From Patiria pectinifera (Eukaryota > Echinodermata > Asteroidea > Valvatida > Asterinidae), in NCBI GenBank assembly GCA_029964075.1, contig CM057130.1, positions 248,001 through 312,000 on the forward strand: 64,000 bases of DNA, written 5' to 3'. Shown here piece after piece: positions 24,501 through 35,708 of the stretch. A model generated the notes under the pieces. The model did no database searches. It saw only the letters and a program-made list of their open reading frames with translations, and was not told the origin of the DNA. Numbering within the stretch: position 1 is the stretch's first letter; every line of letters begins with the position of its first letter. The position numbers were made by a program, and so were the translations under genes.

Positions 24501-27500
24501 TTTGAATGAGCCATCAACCACAACTTTCACAACTTTCAATTTATTTTTAGCCCGACAATAATTCAGTACTTTTTGGGGTGTCCAGATAATCTTGTGGTGA
24601 TCTAACATATCTGATGATTGGATCTTTGCAGTGATATGGGTGGTCACATTGACGGTTTCATTGCCGTTGTTGCTCAGACGATTGTCATTGGTGCGTCTGC
24701 CGATAACAAAGTTACGGGAAGGAAAGCTGACGTCATACAGGCAGCGTACACCTGCTCTGAGGCTGCCCTCAGAAAGATCAAACCAGGAGTCCAGGTACTA
24801 GACTTTGCAATCTATAGACCTTTTTTTGCTATGTTACAGCTGTAGTTCTTGCCGACCACGTGTCAACAAACAGTGGACGACAACCACAAAGTTCCATAAT
24901 TGAATAATTTTCAAAAAACAGTCTTTACCAAACAATTGAATGTTCAGCAGACACTACAAGCAGCTAAATGGAGATACATGTCTCTCAACTACTGAGGATA
25001 TTATTGTGCCATTTGAGGCAAAATGTGTTTCCAACCACTATTAACCCTAACCCCCTAGGCCCTTGTTGCTTACAACCATCCTCAATCCTCCAAAATGTTT
25101 CAACTCCGCCTACATTTTTCAAAATTGTCAGACAGTCCTGCCTCAAAATGCATTCATCCTCAATCCTCCAAAATCCTCCTCATCCCAAAACTTTGCACTC
25201 GTGTTTAAATGAAGGATAACCAACGCCAAATCCTTCAAAATCATCAGACAGTCCTGCCTCAAAATGCGTTCATCCTCAATCCTCCAAAATCCTCTTGTGC
25301 TTCATTCACCATTCATCCTCAATCCTCCAAAATCCTCATGTGCTTCAATCACCATTCATCCTCAATCCTCCAGAATCCTCATTTGATTCAATCACCATTC
25401 ATCCTCAATCCTCTAGAATCCTCCAAAACCGCCAGGAGGATTTTGGAGGAGTGAGGTGGGTTAGGGTTAAAATTTAGGCCACTGAAAGGCCTATATAAAG
25501 CATCCACGTTGACCTTAACCCTAACAACCCTGAGCCCATCAAGCTCCAACAGCGGGTTTTGCTTGATTTTGGCAGGGTTGGTACCGAACACTGGCCAGTT
25601 GGTGTTGGACTTTGATTGACTCGGTACCAAAGGCCCAGGGAGACCCTGTTGAATTTTGTGAGGTTCGGGGCAGAAGGGCATGAGATTTGTGAACACGTTG
25701 GAGTTCACTGGCATTTCTTCGTGGGTATGCTCACCCACGGTCCTCAGCACAGCTTGTGGTCAAATGTGCATGTACATATTGCTTTATTTTGTTAGGTTTG
25801 GTACCATCCCTATCCAATCACTCGACAATGCATAGGCCCATCCATACCAAGTCAATCAAACTCCAACAGTTGGAGTTTGGCAGGTTTAGTACTGTTCCCC
25901 GTACAAGGCCTGTTGGAGTTTGGCAGTTTTGGTACCAGTGCTTACAGACCTGTATGCAGCTGTTGAAATTTGTTAGGTTTGGTATCCTTTCTAGTGCAAG
26001 AGCCTAGGGGGTTAGGGTTAAAAAAAGGCAAGATATTACAGAAATACATGACTCTGATGCACATCATAACACTGTGAATGTAAGGAGTTTTCCATGTGAG
26101 GAGTTGTTTATGATGACTTGCGAGAGGCACAAACCATAGCACAAGTAGAGGGATGTTTAAAAAACATGAAGTAAAAATTGTAAACAAAATCATTGGAAAT
26201 TTATATTGTTTTAACTTGTTTTGACTCTTTGACCGAAAAGGTATTCATGAATGGGAATAAATATAGCCTGTATTAAACAAGTCTGTTCAAGTCCGGCTGG
26301 GGGCCTGATTGCCAATAATATCCCTCGCCTTCAGATCAGGCTATTATCACTGTCCATTCCCCCAGCTGGTCTTCAACGGATTTGTTTAAAATCGGCCAAG
26401 CTTAGTATTTGACAGCCCAGTGTTTTTGTGTGTGTTCATATACCGAGTCTACTTCTTGTTCAAAATTTCAGAATTATGACATCACCAAGTTGTTTCAGAC
26501 GATAGCTGAGTCGTTTGAGTGCCAACCAGTGCAGGGAATGTTATCCCATCAACTCAAGCAAAACACCATCGATGGAGAGAAATCAATCATCCAAAACCCA
26601 ACGGATGATCAAAGGTAGACTGATTGTCTCTGTGTCTGTAAAACAATCATTTATCTGGTAATGATTAAAATGGGAAGATAGTGAATCTGTGTTCAGTCCC
26701 CTCTATTTAGAGTGTATTGGCTTGTGAAGCTCATGAAGGATTTTAGACAGTTAAATTTTGGCAGATGGTGAATGGTCAATGTGTATGGGGAGTTTCATCA
26801 TGGACATGACTTGATTTTGACTCATTTCTTATTAGTGTATGTCAAACCAATAAAAGTCATAAATTTCTCACTTGGTGTACAGTCGTAAGTCAACGATCCC
26901 AACGTAACGGGAAATCTTTCCTAAGTTGTTGCAAGTTCATCACATCATCACAAATCAATCCAAAGTCATACTGTCTCAAGTCAATCCACAGTCTATTTCA
27001 ATGAGTTGTGGCAAACATGACTGGTCAAACAAAAGATCTTTTGCTGACAACAAAAATCCAAGTAATTATTGGTTCCCGCAGGGTTAATAGGGTTAATACT
27101 ATTTTCCTCTCAAAACGTAATGAATTTCTTACCATCCCCCCAAATGTTGACAGTCTGAATGTTTTGCTAACATCAACCATATGTTGCCCCATCAAGGAAG
27201 GAACACAAGGCGTCAGAGGTGGAGGTTCATGAGGCGTACGCCATCGACGTCCTCATCTCAACCGGTGAAGGGAAAGGGAAGGAGAGAGACACGCGTACCA
27301 CGGTATTCAAGAAGACTGACGTGGTCTATAATCTCAAGATGAAGACAGCTAGGGTGCTGTATAGTCAGGTGGACAGCAAGTTTCAAAACATGCCATTTAC
27401 TCTCAGGTATGTTAGTTTGTTGTTGTAGGGGTCCGCCAGGCATGGTGGGTCTATGGGTGTGTGAAAAGAACTCTGGTGTATCTCGGGTTTTAGCTTTATC

Positions 27501-30500
27501 TGCTGCTCTGAAATCGTTCAGAAGCCTTCAATCCTTGGCCTCATAATGCATCATTGGTCACACCATGAAGTGACGCATCGTGGATAGTTGGCACACCATG
27601 AAGTGATTTATCCTGTGCACAAAGTCCATAGACAATCCGTCACTTTGTGTCATGTATTTTTGACCTAGTGGTGCCCCCAACAATATGATCAGATGTTCCT
27701 GCAGCAGAGCTGGCCCTACAATGTATATGAGGCACAAACAAAAATAGTCGGTCTCTGGTCAGACCAAAGTTCCGGAATTGAGGTGGCGACACGTTTTTTT
27801 TTGTTTTGCTTTTTTTGTTTTCAAGCTTGGATTGACAGACAAGGTGGGTATTGTATTTTGCTTTTTTGTGTCCTCCATATACCTTGGTGCCCTCCATCAT
27901 TTGCCTTGGTGCAATTTCCCCATTCCTTGGTGCTCCTTGGTACAAAAATTTGAGGTGGTGCGGCAATAGAGGTCGCTGTTTTAGGAAAATTTGAAGAAAG
28001 AAAATGATTGACGTGCATGATCAAAATGGACATGCGCACTGACCAGAGACCGACCATTTTTTTGTTGGCCTAAAGGGTTAAGTCTCCCAAGTTGGTGGCC
28101 AATAGTATACAAATATTGAATGCTTTGAGTGGTGTAGTAAAACTAGCCTCCCGAGGTGATCCATGGAGCCTCGGGAAATAAAATGCTCCATGGATCACCG
28201 AAGGAGGCTAGTTTTACTTCACCACGAGATAAAGCATTCAACATTTGGTTTTTAACACTTCACCCACAGATTCTGCATGGTTTTTAACATTTTAAATTAC
28301 TTAAATCTGAACACGATTAAAATAAACTTCAATTCCAATACAAAATTGGTGGGAAACTTATTTCTCTCTTCCAAACCACCCCTTCACGAAATGTTTGAAC
28401 CCAACTCTTTGGTGCGCTCTCTTGGGAACAATATGTGCTATGCGCAACGCGCACACCAGCATGCATTTGCACACAAATACTGCGCCATTGGTATAGTACT
28501 TTGGTTGCTAAGGGTATAGTACGTTTGGCCGTGCACTGAAAGATAGCAAAAATAGAAAGTATCATGTGACTCGCTCTCGGCCAATCAAGACACAAAATCT
28601 GTGGGTGAGGTGTTACAAGAACCACTAGAAATGGTACGGCTTGGAAAACTAGCCAGTTATATCGCTAGTTTGTGTAGTCATTTCACCAAACTCACATATA
28701 TACATCTGAACATTTTGATGTGAAATGCACATTGCACATACATGTTGGGTGATTTCAAAAAGGGTGATTTAACAAACAACTTTTTCTCTGTTTCCCGTAC
28801 ATGTTCATTTCTAATGGTTCCCATTAACATAGACCTGGTGCCTTAAGCTTAAGGAGGGAGACACAGCTGAAGTTTGGCAAGATAAGCTATAGATTGACCA
28901 AATTTCAAAAAGACAACATGGCTGGCTCAAGGTGTACTATCTGTCTTTGTAATCTTGGTCTGAGCTCATGTTCAAGACTGCTGGTGTTATGTCCCAGAAC
29001 AATAAATTGGCAAGTAATTTAAGAATGTTAAGCTGCTTCTGAATTGAGCACGTTTTGTGTTGCGGCTTTTGGTCTTGTTATTGAATACAGATTCCCCATT
29101 GAAGTGTTATATGATATTTCTAATGGAGGATGACACTTGAGACATGGGTGGTTATGTAAATCTAATTTCACACATACCAACTTAATTCAGATTGAACCAC
29201 AATGCCATCGTAAGTGGCTGCCATCTTGCCCATGTATGATACCATCTGTGTGCACACCAATACATTCCTACCATGTACAGTGGTTCTCTGGTTCTTTTCA
29301 GAACCATTCTCTTGGTTGAGAAATTATTCGCACATGGTGTTTCCGCAAACCTTTCATTATTTAGTATCTCCACCATGCAAAGCCTCAAATCTTACTCATG
29401 TAGAGAGGAATGCCGCTATACCGAACATTTGGCTATACCGAACATCATCCTTGGCTCCCGGTTTTAATGTACTTAACGTACCGTACTTAACGTTGAAAAA
29501 AATCAACAGATGAACAAAAAAACCTACCGGTTGTACTCGTATTAAACACTGTTTGGACCACTTTTAATTCCCGAACATCAAACCACCCATGGTTACATCG
29601 TGTTTGAATGTTGAAGAGCGATAGATGGCTATTATTTCCCCAAGGAATAAAATGGAAAACCACCCGTTGCTAAAGTTTTGTGACAACTCCTCGCGCGGCG
29701 GCGGGATGTGAGAAATGCATTCGTCAAAAGAGGGTACCGGCGGTTCAAAATCGCTATACCGATTGATCGTTATAACGAACACTTTCTGTGGATCCCATGA
29801 TGTTCGTTATAGCGGCATTCCACTGTATACTCTTTTTAAATTTGATAATTGTAATATTGATTGGCCTACTAATAAGGGGAACTTATCTTTTTTGGCACAA
29901 CACAGGGCTTTTGATGAGGAAGGCAAGGCACGCATGGGTGTGGTGGCGTGTACCACCCATAAACTATTTGAGCCCTACCCAGTCCTGTATGAGAAGGACG
30001 GAGAGTTTGTCGCTCAGTTTAAGTTCACCGTTCTCGTCATGCCCACCGGTCCGCTAAGGATCACCCAGGGGGCACATCATCCGGAGTTCTTCAAGTCGCA
30101 ATTCTCCGTCAAAGACCCAGAAATCAAGGTGAGCTGGGCTGTTTTCCCTTACAGTTTCTTCCAGTTACTATTAAGGTCTTGAGGCAGCAATTCTGTATTA
30201 CTGAGGCAAATTTTAAACCTTGTTTGTAAACCTTTCAATTCTATAATCTTGAAAGTCCTGGCTGATTGTACGCCTTCAGATCCCACACTCAGGATAGCCT
30301 AGGCAGTGCAGCTGGTCGTACACATTCTAAACGTTTTGATTGAATCTAAAGTTGCTGGGACATCATTTTATGTGATATATTTTTCTTCACCACAGGCTTT
30401 GCTCTCACTGTCTGCCAATCGCAAAGCGGCCAAGAAGAAGCGAAAGAAGGTACTTATTTATGAGGGGAGTGGTTTTTCAAGATCATTAAAAGGGGGAGTG

Positions 30501-33500
30501 GTTTTTCAAAGATCATCTCCATACAATTTTTACATTATTTGACTGTGTTAACTATACAGGTAATCTGACTGTCGCAATCTCTCGGATACAAACTGATCTG
30601 GTTACGTCAACACTTGTACACCCATGATACCCACTGCAATGGAGAAACCACTGTGCACATTATTGTACAAAGCAGCTGCCCCGTGACAGACTATCTGAAC
30701 AATAGCTAGCAAAATGCTTTCGCCATTGAAGGGGGCCTCCGTGATAGAAGTGATAACATACCTGGATTGGTCTGTAGAGTCAGACATTGGCCAGTAAATA
30801 CAGAAAGGTTCTTGTCCTTTTAGAACTCTGATACAATGTCGATTTGATGGGGTACCATTTACCCTAACCCCCTAGGCCCTTTTGGCTAGGAACCATCCTC
30901 AATCCTGCAAAATCCTCCAATTGCCACCATGTAAAAATTGGATTCAGCCTCAATCCTCCAAAATCATCCGTTATTTCTTGAATTTGTTCAGTGGAGGGGT
31001 GACCATTGCCTCAATCCTCCAAAATCCTCCTCCATTGCTATGGGTTGAGTCAGTACCGATGACATTTAGAAGCAGTGCCGATGATATCGAGCATAAAGCA
31101 GGGTTCCATTATGCATGGCTGAACATAAGGAATGCTGGGTACAGCCTGCAACCTCGACCCACTGCATCCTCCAAAATCAACTGGCACTTTTTGCCATTCA
31201 TCCTCAATCCTCCAAAATCCTCCAAAACTGCTATGAGGATGAGGAAAACTACTATGCTCTTTTGCTTTCAAATGTTTATCTGGTGTTTGCAGGTGCGAGT
31301 CGATCAACGACAATGTTCTCATAAATGCACGCCATCCAGAATCCCTCACCTTCCGTCATCTGCCTTCTCGTACACAAGCTTTATATCATTCTCCTACTCG
31401 TTATCTTCCAAGACTTTGGAACCAATTTCCACCCCATATTAGGGATTCTGCAGTACTGGACACTCTACCTGTTTTCCTTAGGAATCTTCGGCAATTACTT
31501 TTCTCAGACAACTGATTTCATTATCCTCATTAGTGTTTTCATATACGGTACTTGTTGCATTTAATTGGTGGGGACTTTCACATGACTTTCACATAATTTG
31601 TAACAGGGGTCAGTTTTCTTGTTGCTGTTTAATATTTTCATTATTTTCTTGTACCTTGTTTTGTTCTTGTCTGCGTTTGTCTGCTTAATATGTGCGGGGT
31701 TACATACCTGTGGGTAATAGTAATTAGCTGTTCCCAATTTCAATTGGGAACAGCTCTTGTTTTCGTTAAAGTTTTTTTTGTTCCTTTTTTTTTTTTTTAG
31801 CTGTTTCGGTGTACACGCCGAAACAGCTCTTGTTTTTGTTATTTTTTTTTTCTCTTTTTTTTTTTTTTCCACTTTTTTTCCCATAGGATAACACGTGTTT
31901 TCGTTCTACAAGTCACTTTTTGCCTTGTTTCAAATCTGATCGACTTCAAACCTGGCACACAGTTAAACTATCATCTGAAGATGTATGCCGAAACTTTTCG
32001 TCATCATGACGTCATCACGTGTCACGTGACGTCATCCTAAAAGAGCATACTTTAAGGCCCTATATCTACAGAACCAGAAGTCCGATTTGGTTCAAACTTG
32101 GTATGCAAGTATTCCGGGACGTGTTATAGACGAAAATTGCTGTGACGTCATGATGACGTCATCGTGTGATTTTACATAAATTATTCAATTTTTGGACCTT
32201 TTACTCATATCTCATAAATGGAATGTGGTAAATTCGAAATTCTTTTTGTAACATGTTTGTTAGGTCATAGATAAATGCACAAAATTTCGTAAAATGTGTG
32301 ACGTCATCATGACGTCATCAAAAACGTGATTTTTTGATTCACATATAAGGGTATGTCCGATCGTTATGAAATTTGGTGGGAAGGTAGGTATAGATAGCAG
32401 CATTCCAAATCTGAAGTGACGTCATCATGACGTCATCATCTGATTTTGTATGAATTTTTTAAATTTTAATATTTTCTGAAAATTTTGCAAAAATTATATA
32501 AAATACGGTCCGATCGACTTCAAACCTGGCACACACTTGTACAACCATCTGAAGATGTCTGCCGAATCATGACGTCATCATGACGTCATCACATGTCACA
32601 TGACGTCATCCTAAAACTATTTAGTTTAAGTCACTATATCTAGAGAACCTGAGGTCCGATTGGGTTCAATCTCGGTATGCAGATATTCCAGGAAGTGTTA
32701 TAGACAAAAATTGCAGTGACGTTACGATGACGTCATCATGTAATTTTATATAAATTATGCAATTTTTGGACCTTTTACTCAAATCTCATGAATGGAGCAT
32801 GGTAAATTCAAAATTCTTTTTGTAACATATTTGTTAGGTGAAAGATAGATGCACCAAATTTTATAAAATGTGTGACGTCATCATGACGACATCAAAAACG
32901 TGATTTTGTTATTCACATATAAGGTTATGTCCGATCGTTATTAAACTTGGTGGGTAGGTAGGTATAGTTAAAAGAATTCAAAATCTGAAGTGACGTCATC
33001 ATGACGTCATCGTCCGATTTTTTATGAATTTTTTAAATTTTAATATTTTCTTCAAATTTTGCAAAAATTATATCAAATACGATCCGATCGACTTCAAACC
33101 TGGCACACACTTAGACCACCATCTGAAGATTCAGGTCGAGTTTGAGTCACTATATCTAGAGAACCTGAGGTCCGATTGGGTTCAATCTCGGTATGCAGAT
33201 ATTCCAGGAAGTGTTATAGACAAAAATTGCAGTGACGTCTCGATGAGGTCATCATAAGATTTTATATAAATTATTCAATATTTGGACCTTTTATTCATAT
33301 CTCATCAATAGAACGTGGTTAATTCGAAATTCCTTTTGGCAAAAGGTTTGTTAGGTTGTAGATAGATACAGGAAATTTCAAAAAATGTGTGCCGTCATCA
33401 TGACGTCATGATTTTTTTTTTTTACATAGGATGGACACTTTTTGTATATAGAATAGAATACGCATGTACATGTTCATTCGACCTGGATGAAACTCCTTTA

Positions 33501-35281
33501 CGGCAGTCATTACTAAAACGATCGAAACAGCTCAGTGTTTGTCCACAAACACATTTCTAGTTTTTTCTTCTTTTTCTTTTTCCACTTTTCCCCATAGGTT
33601 TTGTACACGTTTTTATAGTACAAGCCACTTTGGCAATTATTTTACATCCGATCAACTTTAAACTCAGCATAGTCATTAACCATCATCTGAAGATGTGTGC
33701 CGAAACTTTTCGTCATGCTGACGTCATCACGTGATTTATTATAGAATTTCGAATATTTAATTTTTCCCATAGACTTTGTACACAGAAATTTAAAAAAAAA
33801 ATGTCAATTTTCAGGGGGCATTTTCGACTCTTTGCCAGTAATTTATTTACACCAATCTTTGTTCAAGCAAAGACCCTAATTCAAACAACATTGTGCAATG
33901 ATGACGTCATGATGACGTCATCCTGTGTTTATTTATAGGCATTTAAATTGTGACACTTTTAATATTTAAAAATGCATAAGAAATCAACCGTACGCGTCCG
34001 CAGCATTCTGTTGCCGGCAAGTGGTAGAGTAGGTTAAGGTCTTTATTTCATTCAGTGTGCGTGAAATCACGTGACCCTTGCTTCCGGTCGAAAAAGGCCA
34101 AAACCGGAAGTGGCTTATTATTTGTAAATGGTAATAGATATGAACTTGCTTTTAACGGTGTTAGTCTCTTGGCTGATAGTATTCTTTAAATCATCTACCG
34201 ATGACGTCATGCAATCTTCGAGCGCCCTCTAGCGACAGGTTGAACATTTTCAAAAATGTATTTTGAATAGATGTCTGTGGCGAAGTTTGTCGGAATCGCC
34301 TAAATATTGGTGTATATGATGACCTTGACCCATCTAGGACGTGTGTGAGGCTTTAGGTGTATGACGTCATCAGACCGGAAGTTATAATGAAAAGACCCTT
34401 TTTCCTTTGAAAATTCATGAAAAATCAACCAGGGCAGTTTTTATATTAGTTTTTACTGTAATTGTCGATTGAAGGGTAGGTCTAAAACATTTCAAAGCTT
34501 CGAGGCAATAAGCAAACTCAGACATGCTTTGCGCACGCTTAAAACTTCAGGTTGACAATACCTCTGCTTTAAAACATGCACAGGACGTCCACAATGTACA
34601 TGTACATGCACGTACGTTTTACATATCGTATGTCAGTCAGCGCGCAGCGCACGTGTTGCGGAGGTCAAATCCTGTCCACAGTGACCGTTTTAGCCGATTT
34701 CCGGCTAACTTTGACGGATTTTATGTTCACGCATAGTCAGGGACGTATTATTGATAAAAACAAATCAAATTGCGGAAAAGCCCTATGTCCTGTTGCAAAC
34801 AAACATACATCTCTAGTTATATGTCTATGGTTCCAACAGATAATCAATATTGGGAACAGCTCTGTGGTTGTTCACAACCACAATTTCTAGTTGAATTTAC
34901 TTTTGTGACCCCTGACCCACATATCGTCTTTTTATATATCGTCTTCGGATGTTTTCATTTCATATTATGCGTTGTTTTTGTGGCCCCTACACTTACACTT
35001 ACACTTATACAGTGTCGTCTTTTGTGTTTATTTTGTTTTATTTTGTATTTCGTAGCTTTCATACATTTTTGTTTAGTTTTTGTTTTTCATACCGTGTTTG
35101 TTCATTGTGCATTGTTTTGGTCGAATAAATAGGTTATTAGTGAATCATGCTCAGTGATAGAAGACATTGTTTTTGTTGGTGACAACTCTTTGATTTCTTA
35201 TTCTAGGCGGCCAGCAAAGCCGCTGATGCAGCAGAGGCAGCCGAAGAAGAGGCACCAGACCTAGTAGAAGACAGCAAGTGA
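18596..35281 (+). CDS. PA2G4: PA2G4 / EBP1, proliferation-associated 2G4, 396 residues, complete
   Basis: Nine exons join: 18596-18683, 20190-20318, 23682-23787, 24632-24794, 26472-26614, 27197-27406, 29906-30128, 30396-30449 and 35207-35281. They sum to 1,191 nt, 396 codons plus TGA, close to the 394 residues of the human protein, and all phases agree. Landmarks include [80 protein letters not shown] and [15 protein letters not shown]. The fold is that of methionine aminopeptidase 2. The family is not an active peptidase because metal ligands are lost, and here the second Asp of the usual pair is replaced (GFIAVVAQT). The protein binds RNA and the ribosomal 60S exit site and acts in growth control. 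The C-terminus has a KKKRKK run (RNA/nucleolar binding) and an acidic end. Introns hold many transposons. Confidence 0.96.
19456..20030. mobile_element. TIR element (about 575 bp) with tRNA-like insert
   Basis: The left end TTAAAGGCAGTGGATATTTT and the inverted right end AAATATACACTACCTTTTTTAA are imperfect terminal inverted repeats. A subterminal block GGCAAACCTTCAGTAAACG is also repeated near the right end (about 19961-20010). The TTTAAAGGCAGTGG type of end is, to my memory, frequent in sea-star DNA. At 19803-19875 on the minus strand lies a tRNA-like segment with GTGCAGTGGTTAAGC (A box) and GAGTTCAAATCC (B box). Its acceptor stem does not pair, so it is a SINE-like head, not a gene. It is in PA2G4 intron 1. 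Confidence 0.6.
20340..22680. other. PA2G4 intron 2, left part
   Basis: This is AT-rich intron sequence. A GC-richer stretch at about 21490-21720 contains CACG/GTGC-rich DNA with short palindromes such as GCATGCCACACGTGGC. Open frames there on both strands are shadows with no protein character. No RNA gene or clear element end is seen. Confidence 0.4.
22689..23099. mobile_element. TTAACCC-ended repeat, copy A
   Basis: It starts TTAACCCTATCCCCTTGGGC and ends GGAGGGTTAGGGCCC. The interior is largely degenerate repeats of ATCCTCCAAA. It is about 80% like copy E at 30860 across the first 350 bases by eye. It is in PA2G4 intron 2. No coding capacity is seen. Confidence 0.55.
23211..23624. mobile_element. 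TTAACCC-ended repeat, copy B
   Basis: It starts TTAACCCTAACCGCCCTGAA and closes with GGCCTAGGGAGTTAGAC, the reverse of the usual left end. The interior carries GGAGGATTGAGG-type motifs in the opposite orientation to copy A. It ends 57 bases before PA2G4 exon 3. Confidence 0.5.
25041..25470. mobile_element. TTAACCC-ended repeat, copy C
   Basis: The left end TTAACCCTAACCCCCTAGGC and the right end GGGTTAGGGTTAA are inverted copies. Inside are many tandem-like repeats of CATCCTCAATCCTCCAAAA. It is in PA2G4 intron 4. Confidence 0.65.
25515..26021. mobile_element. TTAACCC-ended repeat, copy D
   Basis: The left end TTAACCCTAACAACCCTGAG and the right end GCCTAGGGGGTTAGGGTTAA are inverted. Its interior differs from the other copies and is built of motifs like AACTCCAACAG/TTGGAGTTTGGCAGG and GGTTTGGTACC. 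It lies 44 bases after copy C in PA2G4 intron 4. Confidence 0.6.
27731..28070. mobile_element. Harbinger-like MITE, diverged copy (340 bp)
   Basis: The ends GGC-ACAAACAAAAATAG and, inverted, GGCCAACAAAAAAATGG lead into a shared TCGGTCTCTGGTCAG. Flanks are TGA (27728-27730) and TAA (28071-28073), a worn TTA/TAA-type duplication. The interior GGTGGCGACACGTTTTTTTT echoes GGTGCGGCGACGC in copies at 5806 and 47231, so it is a relative of that family. It is in PA2G4 intron 6. Confidence 0.65.
28107..28246. repeat. Hairpin repeat, arms about 52 bp
   Basis: GAATGCTTTGAGTGGTGTAG and the following AAAACTAGCCTCC...GATCCATGGAGC are mirrored by GCTCCATGGATCACC...AAGCATTC with few mismatches and a loop of about 15 bases. 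It is in PA2G4 intron 6, directly left of another inverted-repeat pair. Confidence 0.7.
28253..28615. mobile_element. Inverted-repeat-bounded element (about 363 bp)
   Basis: TAACACTTCACCCACAGATT at the left and AATCTGTGGGTGAGGTGTTA at the right are near-perfect 20-bp inverted repeats. There is no coding capacity. The superfamily is unknown because no clear target duplication was found. Confidence 0.5.
29403..29825. mobile_element. pogo/Tigger-like MITE (423 bp)
   Basis: The right end, inverted, reads CAGTGGAATGCCGCTATAAC; the left end reads GAGAGGAATGCCGCTATACC. Both are flanked by TA (29401-29402 and 29826-29827). A CAGTGGAA... terminus with TA duplication is typical of pogo/Tigger elements of the Tc1/mariner group. 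There is no transposase frame. It ends 80 bases before PA2G4 exon 7, close to the splice acceptor. Confidence 0.7.
30860..31240. mobile_element. TTAACCC-ended repeat, copy E (right end lost)
   Basis: The left end ACCCTAACCCCCTAGGCCC and the interior match copy A closely (ATCCTCAATCCTGCAAAATC, GGATTCAGCCTCAATCCTCC, GCCGATGATATCGAGCATAA). The expected right end GGTTAGGGTTAA is absent. A LINE fragment lies about 50 bases to the right. It is in PA2G4 intron 8. Confidence 0.55.
31294..31515 (+). pseudogene. LINE reverse transcriptase C-terminal fragment
   Basis: An uninterrupted frame ends in TGA and reads ...[19 protein letters not shown], then ...[17 protein letters not shown] and [15 protein letters not shown]. 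The pattern of a short basic run, PRLWN.(F/L)P, a few residues and a final F...L...L is the usual end of non-LTR retrotransposon polymerases (Jockey/CR1-like). Only the tail is present, which is the expected result of 5' truncation. It lies in PA2G4 intron 8, in the same direction as the gene. Confidence 0.65.
31799..33560 (+). mobile_element. Inner Helentron-like element nested in the outer one
   Basis: The 5' end AGCTGTTTCGG is followed by GTGTACACG and CCGAAACAGCTCTTG. The 3' end has CGAAACAGCTC, the hairpin GTGTTTG/CAAACAC, then ATTTCTAG. Sequence after the right end (CTTTTTCCACTTTTCCCCATAGG) resumes the outer element. It is related to, but distinct from, the outer one. The interior contains the 574-bp repeats. 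Confidence 0.65.
31938..33430. repeat. Tandem repeat of about 574 bp rich in TGACGTCA
   Basis: GATCGACTTCAAACCTGGCA starts at 31938, 32512 and 33086, giving a period of 574. Units one and two are full length; the third has an internal deletion. A partial fourth-like stretch starts near 33648 in the outer element. Units carry paired TGACGTCATCATGACGTCAT blocks. By hand count about twenty perfect TGACGTCA octamers lie between 32000 and 34370. Confidence 0.85.
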
Positions 35282-35708
35282 GCGAACCTTCCCTCCCCCT
35301 TCATGTCTCATCTAGCTCCTCCCCTTATTGGGGCCTCACCACACAAATGTTATCATAAAGGAAGAAGTGTCATAAAGGAAGAAACGTCATAGTATGCGAG
35401 AGCAGGGTGATTCGCCGAAGACAGAGGATGGCCAAAACATTGGCAAATAGGAATTCATTTTAGGATTGGGTGTGGGTGTTAAGGATTGATTTTATTTTTG
35501 TCTTAAAGTATATCTGACAAGAATACACAACATGAGTGTAATGGATATTTTCATATTGGTTTTCATATGCATTAAAAAACAGTTCTGTGTTTAAACCACA
35601 GATTTAAAATTGTGATGAATATAAGAGGGGAACTAGTCCATAAGCATCAGGTTTTTCCAGTATCAAGTTTGTAAGTGCAGTTTCCTTCCTAATCATGGAG
35701 TTAAAGAG
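35282..35708 (+). other. Probable PA2G4 3' untranslated region
   Basis: This is sequence after the PA2G4 stop. No second frame is visible. An AATAAA hexamer occurs at about 35773 within the following foldback and could serve as a polyadenylation signal, which would place the first hairpin arm in the transcript. Confidence 0.35.

Larger units (their letters stand above)
31726..34890 (+). mobile_element. Outer Helentron-like (Helitron2) element, interrupted
   Basis: The 5' end is AGCTGTTCCCAATT followed by its inverse AATTGGGAACAGCTC. The 3' end repeats TTGGGAACAGCTC just before a hairpin TGTGGTTGTT/CACAACCACA and ends TTTCTAG before TT. A 5' end whose inverted copy sits next to a 3' hairpin and CTAG is the asymmetric terminal layout of Helentrons/Helitron2. 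There is no Rep/helicase frame, so it is non-autonomous. A related element (31799-33560) has inserted into its left T-rich part. It is in PA2G4 intron 8. Confidence 0.65.

Noticed and set aside
31938..33430. CRISPR-like regular repeats
   Set aside because: The repeats are 574 bp long with no short unique spacers, and this is animal DNA.
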